Of a stretch of 16,753 nucleotides of DNA, positions 9,416 to 15,971 are shown in pieces. A program made the position numbers and the translations under genes. Source of the DNA: an uncultured Phascolarctobacterium sp. Lineage in GTDB: Bacteria > Bacillota > Negativicutes > Acidaminococcales > Acidaminococcaceae. The stretch lies in the NCBI GenBank assembly GCA_900551335.1, contig URVO01000012.1, positions 1 through 16,753 on the forward strand, in the 5' to 3' direction. The notes under the pieces are model-generated. The model saw only the letters and a program-made list of their open reading frames with translations, did not search any database and was not told the DNA's origin. Position 1 is the first letter of the stretch. Every line of letters starts with the position of its first letter.

Positions 9416-10813
9416 ATGACCACTTACAATCCCGTAACCGAAGAAGTCCTTGAGGCTCTGCGCGCCGCAGTTGGCGCTGAGCATGTAAAAAATGATGCTG
9501 AAACCCTTGAGCGTTACAAAACCGACGAGGAGCCGGATCCGCATTACCATCATCTGCCGGAGGTAGTTGTATGGCCGGGCAGCACCGAAGAGGTTGCAGC
9601 CATCATGAAAATCGCTAACAAATATCTTGTTCCTGTAACTCCGCGCAGTGCCGGCACCAGCGTTTCCTGCGGTGCTATTCCTGTTTGCGGCGGCATTGTG
9701 CTGATGATGGAGCGCATGAATAAAATTCTTAAGCTGGACGCTGAAGCTATGTATATGGAGGTTGAGGCTGGTGCGCTGACCTCTGAGATTCAGGCCAAGG
9801 CTAATGAAGCAGGCCTGCTGTATGCCGGCGACCCGTGCAGTGCTGACAGCTGCATGATCGGCGGCAACATTGCTACGAATGCAGGCGGTAACAAGGCTGT
9901 GCGCTATGGCACGACACGTCATCAGGTTTATTCTATTGAGGTTGTTACTCCGACCGGCGAAATCGTTGAGCTGGGCAGCCGCCTGAAGAAATGCAGCACC
10001 GGCTATTGCCTCGACCAGCTCGTGATGGGCAGCGAGGGTACGCTGGGCATTATTACGAAGGCTACGCTGAAGCTTTTGCCGCTCTGCCCTTATCGTATTG
10101 ATATTCTGGCTGTCTTCACTGAGGTACAGAAGGCAGTTAACCTTGTGCCTGCACTGATCAAGGCCGGACTGAATCCGACCAGCGTAGAGTTCATGGATAA
10201 TGGCTTTGTACGTGCTGCCAGCGATTATGCTGAGCTGCGTCTGCCGCATTATGAGGATGGCAGCTACGTTATCGTTACCGTTGAAACCTTCAATGAGGAC
10301 GAGCTGGATCTGAAGATGGAGCAGCTTGACGAAATCTGCACTGCCTGCGGTGCAACCGACGTTGTTGAGGCTGACGAGCGCGTATGGAAGGTACGCCGCA
10401 GCTGTCTGGAGGGCTCTAAGGCTAAGAGCAAGGTTTCCACCTCTGACGATCTTGTTGTGCCTGTTGACCAGATTGCAACCTGCCTGAATTACCTGATGGA
10501 TGTTTCCAAGAAGTTTGATTTTGAATGCATGTGCCTGGCTCATGCCGGCGACGGCAACCTGCACTTCAACTGCCTGAAGATGGATATGACCGACGAGGAA
10601 TGGGAGAAGCAGCTGCAGGAATTCCACAAAATCTGCTATGCTTACGTTTATAGCATCGGCGGCCGCCTGTCCGGTGAGCACGGCATTGGTGCGAAAAAGA
10701 TTGACGCCCTGGCTGCTTACTGCAACCCGGTAGAAATGTCTATTATGCAGACTATTAAACGCGCTATGGATCCGAATAATATCCTGAACCCGGGCAAGCT
10801 TATTAGAGCATAA
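9416..10813 (+). CDS. FAD-linked oxidase, GlcD/D-lactate dehydrogenase type (paralogue 3)
   Basis: A 465-residue third copy, the most divergent of the three. It keeps the FAD-binding signatures (AGDPCSADSCMIGGNIATNA, MGSEGTLGIITK) and the ligand motifs (HAGDGNLH, SGEHGIGAKK, closing NPGK). It differs at SAGTSVSCGAI near residue 80, where the others have GGT(S/G)xxDG, and just before and after the HAGDGNLH motif (CLAHAGDGNLHFNCL instead of INAHIGDGNLHIVLC). These suggest another substrate or redox partner. ATG 9416 is chosen because AAAAGGAG lies 11 bases upstream; the in-frame GTG at 9404 overlaps that site. Codons are richer in T- and C-ending forms (GCT, GTT, ACC) than in copies 1 and 2, resembling the fadL-like gene, which hints at higher expression. 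A clear terminator follows. Confidence 0.92.
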   Translation: MTTYNPVTEEVLEALRAAVGAEHVKNDAETLERYKTDEEPDPHYHHLPEVVVWPGSTEEVAAIMKIANKYLVPVTPRSAGTSVSCGAIPVCGGIVLMMERMNKILKLDAEAMYMEVEAGALTSEIQAKANEAGLLYAGDPCSADSCMIGGNIATNAGGNKAVRYGTTRHQVYSIEVVTPTGEIVELGSRLKKCSTGYCLDQLVMGSEGTLGIITKATLKLLPLCPYRIDILAVFTEVQKAVNLVPALIKAGLNPTSVEFMDNGFVRAASDYAELRLPHYEDGSYVIVTVETFNEDELDLKMEQLDEICTACGATDVVEADERVWKVRRSCLEGSKAKSKVSTSDDLVVPVDQIATCLNYLMDVSKKFDFECMCLAHAGDGNLHFNCLKMDMTDEEWEKQLQEFHKICYAYVYSIGGRLSGEHGIGAKKIDALAAYCNPVEMSIMQTIKRAMDPNNILNPGKLIRA

Positions 10814-10836
10814 ATATAACCAAAAACTTTAAAAGA

Positions 10837-10879
10837 GCGGACTTGTTTTCTACAAAAGAGAATAATGTCCGCCTTTTTC
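10837..10879 (+). terminator. terminator after the oxidase array
   Basis: GCGGAC (10837-10842) pairs with GTCCGC (10867-10872) around a 24-nt loop, followed by CTTTTTC. It closes the three-gene oxidase region. Confidence 0.75.
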
Positions 10880-10933
10880 TTATTGTTATTTTTCTTCGTT
10901 TTACGTTATACTTGCATACTAAAATAATAGGTG

Positions 10934-10956
10934 ATAAGTTTAACAACTTATGTTAA
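10934..10956 (+). promoter_or_regulatory. overlapping palindromes upstream of the XRE gene, candidate operator
   Basis: ATAAGTT-TAAC-AACTTAT (10934-10951) is a perfect 7-bp inverted repeat; overlapping it, TTAAC-AACTTAT-GTTAA (10940-10956) is a second perfect 5-bp inverted repeat. They end 12 bp before the -35 of the XRE promoter. This position would suit autoregulation or a second regulator, but no binding is proven. Confidence 0.4.
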
Positions 10957-10968
10957 TTTAAAAAAGCA

Positions 10969-10997
10969 TTGCCGTAAATGAATATGTGTGATATAAT
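10969..10997 (+). promoter_or_regulatory. promoter of the XRE-family gene
   Basis: TTGCCG (10969-10974), a 17-bp spacer and a perfect TATAAT (10992-10997), with TG one base before the -10 (extended -10). It leaves a leader of about 55 nt before the start codon at 11060. Confidence 0.8.
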
Positions 10998-11059
10998 TTA
11001 GTTGTTTAAGAATATGTCCAAACAGAGAAAAATATATTTTTGAAGGAGGAGGCATTCGC

Positions 11060-11377
11060 ATGGACGAGAAGAATACCGAGAATTATAACAAGCTGATTGG
11101 TACTCGCGTGAAAATGACCCGTATCACCAAGCATATTTCTCAAACCGCTTTAGCTAAGGAGATTGGGGTTACGCAGACGCATTTAAGCAATATCGAAAAT
11201 GGCCGCGCCGGCCTGACTATTCCTAATCTGATTAAGCTGCACCAGGTGCTGCAGTGCCCGATTAGCGAGTTTTTTAAGGATTTTGAAGAAGAACACAGTG
11301 AAACGTCTGCTGCTAGCGATATCACCTTAGAGGATATTGTCGAGCTGGCTAAGATGCTGAAGAAAAATCGCGAATAA
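11060..11377 (+). CDS. XRE-family helix-turn-helix transcriptional regulator
   Basis: A small DNA-binding protein of 105 residues. A single HTH_3 (Cro/C1-type) domain occupies about residues 12-68: RVKMTRITKHISQTALAKEI, then the recognition-helix region VTQTHLSNIENGRAGLTIPN, then LIKLHQVLQCPISEFF. The remaining 35 residues are acidic (EEEHSETSAASD) and end in a predicted helix (TLEDIVELAKMLKKN) that may serve dimerisation. There is no ligand-binding domain. AAGGAGGAGG upstream is a very strong ribosome-binding site and fixes the ATG; tandem stops TAA TGA end the gene. It is a single-gene unit with its own extended -10 promoter and terminator. Targets are unknown: candidates are its own promoter palindromes, the oxidase array upstream or the stress-protein gene downstream. 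It is not part of a visible toxin-antitoxin pair or prophage. Confidence 0.9.
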   Translation: MDEKNTENYNKLIGTRVKMTRITKHISQTALAKEIGVTQTHLSNIENGRAGLTIPNLIKLHQVLQCPISEFFKDFEEEHSETSAASDITLEDIVELAKMLKKNRE

Positions 11378-11390
11378 TGAATCTAACCAT

Positions 11391-11417
11391 AAATGGGTCT
11401 TTAGCAGGCCCATTTTT
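11391..11417 (+). terminator. terminator after the XRE gene
   Basis: Nine-bp stem AAATGGGTC with GGCCCATTT (one G-U pair), seven-base loop, T run to 11417. Confidence 0.85.
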
Positions 11418-11482
11418 CTTATGCCCTGAATAGGTAGTCTGGCAGTAATTTTATAAATTGCCGAAGTGTTAGCAGGAGTTTT

Positions 11483-11510
11483 TTGCTTTGCGGCGAAATA
11501 AAACTATTAT
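11483..11510 (+). promoter_or_regulatory. promoter of the universal stress protein gene
   Basis: TTGCTT (11483-11488), 16-bp spacer, TATTAT (11505-11510), ending 24 bp before the start codon. A fair match to a vegetative promoter. Confidence 0.5.
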
Positions 11511-11534
11511 ATATCTTTTTTAAGGAGCAATTAG

Positions 11535-12398
11535 ATGAGTACATTCACTAGGGTTCTGCTGGCGACGGATTTGTCTGCCCAGGCCGATAAATTGACTGAG
11601 TGTCTGTTCTGCCTATGCCCCGATACGGAAACGGAAGTGGTTCTGGCGCACGTTTTTGATGATGACGACGACGCCGACCCTGACGGTAGCCGCTATAAGA
11701 AAGCGCTTAGCCGTTTAGCCGGGTATAAAAATGACATAGAGCAGGCAGGCTATGAAGAAATTTCTATAACGACACCTGTAGGTGATACCTGTCAAGCGCT
11801 CTGCCAGCTGGCGGAGACGAGCGATATTGATTTGATGCTGGTGGCTTCACATCGCAAGGGCTTTTTGAAGCGTGCGCTGATGGGCAGCACGACCTATGAG
11901 CTGGCACGCGCGGCAACGATTCCTCTTTTGATTAACAAGGATGAAGAGGACGAGGTAACAGAAAACCTGCTGGCGACGGTACTGATTCCTACGGATTTTT
12001 CGCGTAAGTCGCTGGAGGCACTTAATGTTGTGCGCAGCCTGCGCGAATATGTGGGACGTGTGCTGTTTGTGCATGTGATTGAGCGCAGCCGCAATAAGCA
12101 TGATTATAAAGAAAAGTTTGCCAGCGCCCGTCTGTTTTTGCAGGAGCTGGTCGATGAGATGAAAATCTTTGGCATTGAAGCAGATTATCGCATTGCGCAT
12201 GGCGTAGCTTCGAAAAAAATCGGCGCTATCTGTGAGCGCGACGGCGTGAGCCTGATTATGATGGCCAAGACCGGCGCGGACATGACGAACGGAGATGAGC
12301 TGGGCAGTACCTCGGAGAACGTGGTGCTGAACTCTGATTGTGCTGTAATGCTGCTGCCGGCTGAGGACGACAATGACGATGACGGTGCTTTCCAATAA
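11535..12398 (+). CDS. universal stress protein with two tandem Usp domains
   Basis: A 287-residue cytoplasmic protein made of two UspA-type alpha/beta domains: about residues 4-134 (FTRVLLATDLS at the start, VASHRKGFLKRALMGSTTYE then ATIPLLI at the end) and about 145-276 (LLATVLIPTDFS at the start, ELGSTSENV then CAVMLLP at the end). Usp proteins bind ATP or other nucleotides and act in stress survival or signalling. The usual nucleotide-loop pattern G-x2-G-x9-G-S/T is degenerate: the final GS is kept in both halves, but the first glycines are lost in domain 1 and one is lost in domain 2, so ATP binding is doubtful. An acidic loop (DDDDDADPD, 42-50) and an acidic tail (DDNDDD) are unusual. 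AAGGAG eight bases upstream sets the start. It stands alone between its own promoter and a strong terminator. Confidence 0.9.
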   Translation: MSTFTRVLLATDLSAQADKLTECLFCLCPDTETEVVLAHVFDDDDDADPDGSRYKKALSRLAGYKNDIEQAGYEEISITTPVGDTCQALCQLAETSDIDLMLVASHRKGFLKRALMGSTTYELARAATIPLLINKDEEDEVTENLLATVLIPTDFSRKSLEALNVVRSLREYVGRVLFVHVIERSRNKHDYKEKFASARLFLQELVDEMKIFGIEADYRIAHGVASKKIGAICERDGVSLIMMAKTGADMTNGDELGSTSENVVLNSDCAVMLLPAEDDNDDDGAFQ

Positions 12399-12413
12399 GA
12401 TTTAAAGCGCAAT

Positions 12414-12457
12414 AAACTGCTTTTGGCTGGCTGCGAACGGCTGAAAGCAGTTTTTTT
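12414..12457 (+). terminator. terminator after the universal stress protein gene
   Basis: A perfect 10-bp stem AAACTGCTTT with AAAGCAGTTT, a 20-nt loop and seven T. Confidence 0.92.
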
Positions 12458-12489
12458 CTAAAAAAATGTACATCTTTTACAAAAAACGC

Positions 12490-12518
12490 TTGACTTTTAA
12501 CGACGATGCTCGTATAAT
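12490..12518 (+). promoter_or_regulatory. strong promoter for tRNA-Ser (and possibly ffs)
   Basis: TTGACT (12490-12495), exactly 17 bp, TATAAT (12513-12518): 11 of 12 consensus bases. The leader before the tRNA is about 70 nt and contains two small inverted repeats (12527-12542 and 12547-12560). Confidence 0.88.
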
Positions 12519-12593
12519 ATTACTTGCAGTTACGTGTGACTGTAAGCATATTTGTGTGCTGGCAAAATTGAAAATAGTTAAGTTTTCAACCTT

Positions 12594-12683
12594 GGAGAGA
12601 TGACCGAGTGGTTGAAGGTGCACGCCTGGAAAGCGTGTGTACGGGAAACCGTACCGAGGGTTCGAATCCCTCTCTCTCCGCCA
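12594..12683 (+). tRNA. tRNA-Ser, anticodon GGA
   Basis: A 90-nt class II tRNA. Acceptor GGAGAGA (12594-12600) pairs with TCTCTCC (12673-12679), with discriminator G and an encoded CCA (12681-12683). The anticodon stem CACGC/GCGTG encloses loop CTGGAAA, giving anticodon GGA (12628-12630), which reads UCC and UCU. A long variable arm (GTACGG/CCGTAC) confirms serine identity. The T arm is GAGGG-TTCGAAT-CCCTC. In Bacillus a tRNA-Ser gene lies in the same general neighbourhood, upstream of scr-dnaX. Confidence 0.97.
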
Positions 12684-12695
12684 CTTAAAAATCTG

Positions 12696-12716
12696 CCGCA
12701 CGAAGCGGTTTTTTTT
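12696..12716 (+). terminator. terminator after tRNA-Ser
   Basis: A short stem CCGC-ACGAA-GCGG followed by eight T, 12 bp after the tRNA. The stem is only four GC pairs, so some read-through into ffs is plausible. Confidence 0.65.
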
Positions 12717-12739
12717 ATCAAATGGTTAAAATTATTTCT

Positions 12740-12864
12740 CTGTAGGATCGTAGAGTTGGGTCCTGCGCAATGGGAGCCTGTGAACCAGGTCAGGTCCGGA
12801 AGGAAGCAGCCTTAAGCGGATACTTTCATGTGCCGCGGGGGTGCCCGCCTTTGCGGTCCTACAG
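12740..12864 (+). ncRNA. ffs: signal recognition particle RNA, small bacterial type
   Basis: The RNA scaffold of SRP, which with Ffh targets membrane and secreted proteins. The hallmark is the S-domain apex, CAGGTCCGGAAGGAAGCAG (12791-12809), with the GGAA tetraloop at 12798-12801. Ends are set by CTGTAGGA (12740-12747) pairing with TCCTACAG (12857-12864); pairing can extend three bases outward. At about 125 nt it is the small form without the Alu domain of Bacillus. The 5' end lies about eight bases downstream of a TAAAAT that could be a -10, but no -35 is evident. It lies directly upstream of dnaX, as scr does in Bacillus. Confidence 0.93.
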
Positions 12865-12875
12865 GGAAATAACGT

Positions 12876-12905
12876 AAGGACTGTCGTGATGCGGCAGTCC
12901 TTTTT
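12876..12905 (+). terminator. terminator after SRP RNA
   Basis: AAGGACTGTCG pairs with CGGCAGTCCTT (one G-U pair), five-base loop, five T. Confidence 0.92.
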
Positions 12906-12911
12906 CGTTTG

Positions 12912-12940
12912 TTTACAACTTGGCGTTTATTGGTTATAAT
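12912..12940 (+). promoter_or_regulatory. promoter of the dnaX-ybaB-recR-bofA operon
   Basis: TTTACA (12912-12917), 17-bp spacer, TATAAT (12935-12940), immediately after the ffs terminator and 43 bp before the dnaX start. Confidence 0.85.
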
Positions 12941-12983
12941 AACTATGTATGCGAAGATACACATGCAGAGAGGAGAGATGGCG

Positions 12984-14939
12984 ATGGCTTATTTAGCTTT
13001 GTACCGTCAGTGGCGGCCGCAGAATTTTGACGCCCTTGTCGGTCAGCAGGCAGTCAAGACAGCGTTGAAGAATGCTTTGGACAGCGGCAGGATTGCGCAT
13101 GCCTATTTGTTCAGCGGCCCGCGCGGCACAGGCAAGACAAGCACAGCGCGTATTCTGGCAAAGGCGCTGAACTGTGAGCAGGGGCCGACGGCAGAGCCTT
13201 GCGGTCATTGTCATAATTGCGAGCGGATTACCGCCGGCACCTCGATGGATGTTTTGGAGATTGACGCTGCGTCCAACGGCGGTATTGACCAGATCAAGGA
13301 GCTGAAGGAGCAGATTGCGTTTACGCCTGTCGAGAGCCGTTATAAGGTGTATATCATCGACGAGGTGCATATGCTGACGACGCCTGCGTTCAATGCGCTG
13401 CTGAAAACGCTGGAGGAGCCGCCTGCGCACGCTATTTTTATTCTGGCGACGACGGATCCGCAAAAAATTCCGGCAACGATTCATTCGCGCTGCCAGCGCT
13501 TTGAGTTCCGCCGTGTGACGGTGGATGAGATTGCCGAGCATTTGGCGATGGTGTCAGAGGGCAGCGGCCTGAAGGCTGATGCGGAGGCGCTGCGCCTAAT
13601 TGCGATTCAGTCGGAGGGCGGTCTGCGTGACGCGCTGAGCCTTTTGGACCAGTGCGGCGTTATGAGCAAGCAGATTACTACGGAGACGGTGCGTGAGGTT
13701 TTGGGCATTGTGGGCCGTGAGGTGCTGCGTGCGCTGGCTGAGGCCATCGGCAGGCAGGATCTGCCGGGGGCGCTGGGTAAGCTGGGCGAGCTTTTGGAGC
13801 AGGGCAAGGATGCACGCCAGGTGCTGACAGAGCTGATGGAATATCTGCGCGCGCTGCTTTTGTTCCAGTCTGTCCCTGATTACGAGGAGATTTATCTGAC
13901 GGATACGCGTGAGGCGCTGACGGCGCTGACGCCGCTTTTTGGGCGTGACAGGCTGATGGCGGCGGAGGAAAGGCTGCACAGCGCTTTGCTGGAGCTGAAG
14001 ACGACGATGCGTCCGCGCATTACGGCAGAGCTATGCCTTTTAGATTTGTGCCGCATTGAGGGCAGCACGCTGGCTGCACTGTCGGCAAGAATTGAGCAGC
14101 TGGAGCGTCAGCTGGCGTCTGGTGCGCCGGCGGCAAGCTATGCTGCTGCGCCGCGTCCTGTGGCAACGGCTGCTGCTAGTGTGCCGCCCGCGCCCACGAG
14201 TACATCGCGTCTGGCGGCAACGCCTGCCGCAAGTACGCCGCAGTCCGCTCCTGTACAGAACGATGTGGACGAGATTCCGCTGCCGCCGGAGCCGTCAGGC
14301 TTCGAGGAGGAGCAGGGCACGGTTGTCGTGCTGCCGCAGGAGGCTTACGCTCCGCGCAGGCAGGCAGCACCGCAAGCACCTGCGCCGCAACGACGGGCAC
14401 CTGTGCGCAGACCTGCAGCAGCGCAACAGACTGTGGCAGCAAGACAGGCGGCGCCGCAGCCAAGCAGACAGTTTGCGCAGCCGGTTACGGCACCGCAGCC
14501 GAAGAGTGCCTTGGCGGCACAGACAGAGGAATATGCCGGCGATTTTGCTGCAGGCGAGGATTACTGGAAGCAGGTGCTTGATTTGATGAAGGCGGAAAAG
14601 AAGAACTCGATGGTATCCTGTGGCAGAAATGGCCGCGTGTACAGCTTTGTCAATAACCTTTTACAGGTGGCGTTCAAGGCGCCGTTTCTGGCGGACCGCA
14701 TAAATAAGGATGATTACCGCAAAGCGTTCGAGGACGCGCTGCTGCGTATCGCCAGACGGCCAATCCGTCTGGAGGCAGTGATTGCAGGCAGGGTTAAGCC
14801 GCCTGCAGCGCAGCCGGTGCAGCAAAGCGCGCCGCAGACAGTGAATGCTGCGCAGGAGCTGGACGAGCACCAGCTGCCGCAAAAGCTGCAGCAGGCAGTG
14901 AATGCTTTTGGCGGCAAGGTGACGGATATCTCTGATTAA
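12984..14939 (+). CDS. dnaX: DNA polymerase III subunits gamma and tau (DnaX)
   Basis: Clamp-loader ATPase that opens the sliding clamp and couples polymerases at the replication fork. The 651-residue protein has Walker A GPRGTGKT (45-52), zinc-binding cysteines C64, C73, C76 and C79, Walker B IIDEVH (124-129), sensor 1 ATTDP (155-159) and the SRC arginine-finger motif (168-170). Domain III runs to about residue 375. A long Ala/Pro/Gln-rich linker (about 380-515) leads to a tau-type C-terminal domain beginning near AGEDYWKQVLDLM. ATG 12984 is chosen: it gives the standard MAYLALYRQWRP start with AGAGGAG at good distance. ATG 12978 is too close to that site, and the GTG at 12909 lies in the promoter. 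No A-AAA-AAG slippery heptamer for gamma production is visible, so the gene probably makes the tau form only. Confidence 0.96.
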   Translation: MAYLALYRQWRPQNFDALVGQQAVKTALKNALDSGRIAHAYLFSGPRGTGKTSTARILAKALNCEQGPTAEPCGHCHNCERITAGTSMDVLEIDAASNGGIDQIKELKEQIAFTPVESRYKVYIIDEVHMLTTPAFNALLKTLEEPPAHAIFILATTDPQKIPATIHSRCQRFEFRRVTVDEIAEHLAMVSEGSGLKADAEALRLIAIQSEGGLRDALSLLDQCGVMSKQITTETVREVLGIVGREVLRALAEAIGRQDLPGALGKLGELLEQGKDARQVLTELMEYLRALLLFQSVPDYEEIYLTDTREALTALTPLFGRDRLMAAEERLHSALLELKTTMRPRITAELCLLDLCRIEGSTLAALSARIEQLERQLASGAPAASYAAAPRPVATAAASVPPAPTSTSRLAATPAASTPQSAPVQNDVDEIPLPPEPSGFEEEQGTVVVLPQEAYAPRRQAAPQAPAPQRRAPVRRPAAAQQTVAARQAAPQPSRQFAQPVTAPQPKSALAAQTEEYAGDFAAGEDYWKQVLDLMKAEKKNSMVSCGRNGRVYSFVNNLLQVAFKAPFLADRINKDDYRKAFEDALLRIARRPIRLEAVIAGRVKPPAAQPVQQSAPQTVNAAQELDEHQLPQKLQQAVNAFGGKVTDISD

Positions 14940-14948
14940 TAGAAGAAA

Positions 14949-14980
14949 GCTGCTTATATACAGGGCAGTTTTTATATAGC
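14949..14980 (+). other. short alternative hairpins between dnaX and ybaB
   Basis: CTGC/GCAG followed by five T (14950-14973) could act as a weak terminator. An overlapping pairing, GCTTATATA with TATATAGC (from 14949), is mutually exclusive with it. Possibly an attenuator or only a chance AT-rich repeat. Confidence 0.25.
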
Positions 14981-15021
14981 AAAAAATAAATTCAACAAGA
15001 TAATTTAAGGAGGAATTAATT

Positions 15022-15348
15022 ATGTTTCCTGGTGGCATGGGCAATATGCAAGCAATGATGAAAAAGGTGCAGAAAATGCAGTCTGATATGGTGAAGATGC
15101 AGGAGGAAATGAAAAGCCGTACTGTAGAAACTTCCGTAGGCGGCGGTGCTGTTACCGTAGTTGTTAATGGTAAAAAAGAGCTGAAATCCATCAAAATCAA
15201 TCCGTCCGCTGTTGATCCGGAGGATGTGGAGATGCTGGAGGATATGATCCTCACCGCTATCAATGATGGCATGAAGCAAATCGACGAAATGACCGAGAAG
15301 GAAATGTCCAAGGTTACTGGCGGTATGAAGCTGCCGGGCATGTTCTAA
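15022..15348 (+). CDS. YbaB/EbfC-family nucleoid-associated protein
   Basis: A 108-residue DNA-binding protein that dimerises into a tweezers-like fold and coats or organises the nucleoid. The methionine-rich N-terminus (MFPGGMGNMQAMMKKVQKMQ) begins helix 1; the central beta region (VETSVGGGAVTVVVNGKKEL, about 34-53) and the LEDMILTAINDGM helix are family signatures. The protein closes with GGMKLPGMF, as is common in Firmicutes homologues. AAGGAGGAATTAATT places a strong ribosome-binding site before the ATG. It sits between dnaX and recR, the classical dnaX-yaaK-recR order, and recR starts four bases after its stop. Its codons are more biased than those of dnaX, consistent with an abundant protein. 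Confidence 0.96.
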   Translation: MFPGGMGNMQAMMKKVQKMQSDMVKMQEEMKSRTVETSVGGGAVTVVVNGKKELKSIKINPSAVDPEDVEMLEDMILTAINDGMKQIDEMTEKEMSKVTGGMKLPGMF

Positions 15349-15352
15349 GAAA

Positions 15353-15952
15353 ATGGCAAGGATGATCAGGCCGCTGGCCAATTTGTACGAGCAGTTGCGC
15401 AGGCTTCCTGGCATAGGCTCGAAAACGGCTATGCGTCTAGCCTATCATGTGATTGATATGCCTGCGGAGGATGTGCGTCAGCTGGCGGCAGCGCTCAGCG
15501 GTGCGAAGGAGCAGATTCACTATTGCAGCCGCTGCTTTAATCTGACGGATGGCGAGCAGTGCGAAATCTGCTGTGACGAGAAGCGTGACCAGTTCACGAT
15601 CTGCGTCGTAGAGCAGCCGCAGGATATTGCGGCGATGGAGCGCAGCCATGGCTATCATGGACTGTATCATGTGCTGCATGGCGTGCTTTCGCCTTTGGAT
15701 GGCATTGGGCCGGACAAGCTGCGCATTCGCGAGCTTTTGCTGCGTCTGCAGCAGGAGTCTGTCAGCGAGGTGATTATCGCGACGAACTCTGACGTGGAGG
15801 GCGAGGCGACGGCCACGTATCTGGCACAGCTTTTAAAGCCGATTGGTATTACCGTCAGCCGTATTGCGCATGGCCTGCCGATGGGCGGCGATCTGGAATA
15901 TGCTGACGAGATAACCTTGTCCAAGGCCTTGGAAAACAGAAGGACGATGTAG
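15353..15952 (+). CDS. recR: recombination protein RecR
   Basis: Works with RecF and RecO to load RecA at single-stranded gaps. The 199-residue length is standard. It has an N-terminal helix-hairpin-helix (LPGIGSKTAMRLAY, 18-31), a C4 zinc finger (C58, C61, C70, C73) and a Toprim domain (about 80-175) including ATNSDVEGEATATYL and the SRIAHGLPMGGDLEYADE segment, ending in the usual TLSKALENRR. The start at 15353 overlaps no good ribosome-binding site, so translation is probably coupled to the ybaB family gene ending four bases earlier. An in-frame ATG at 15362 would give MIRPLANLYEQL and is a possible alternative. Confidence 0.97.
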   Translation: MARMIRPLANLYEQLRRLPGIGSKTAMRLAYHVIDMPAEDVRQLAAALSGAKEQIHYCSRCFNLTDGEQCEICCDEKRDQFTICVVEQPQDIAAMERSHGYHGLYHVLHGVLSPLDGIGPDKLRIRELLLRLQQESVSEVIIATNSDVEGEATATYLAQLLKPIGITVSRIAHGLPMGGDLEYADEITLSKALENRRTM

Positions 15953-15971
15953 AAAGGACTGGCGTTGATAA

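Noticed and set aside
6216..10813. A complete glycolate oxidase (glcDEF), LutABC or electron-confurcating lactate dehydrogenase (EtfAB-linked) operon
   Set aside because: All three genes are the GlcD-type flavoprotein; no Fe-S subunit, EtfA or EtfB lies within the window.
11060..11377. XRE gene as antitoxin of a toxin-antitoxin pair or a phage repressor
   Set aside because: No adjacent small toxin gene, integrase or phage gene; it is flanked by its own promoter and terminator.
12600..12815. Small reading frames across the tRNA-Ser and SRP RNA region on both strands
   Set aside because: They run through well-defined structural RNAs and have no independent support.
12909..12983. Upstream GTG start for dnaX
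   Set aside because: It overlaps the promoter; the family's normal N-terminus begins at 12984 with a proper ribosome-binding site.
13460..13470. A-run in dnaX as a tau/gamma frameshift site
   Set aside because: It lies within the ATPase domain before the SRC motif, not after domain III, and does not fit the A-AAA-AAG pattern; GGAAAAGAAG near 14594 does not fit it either.
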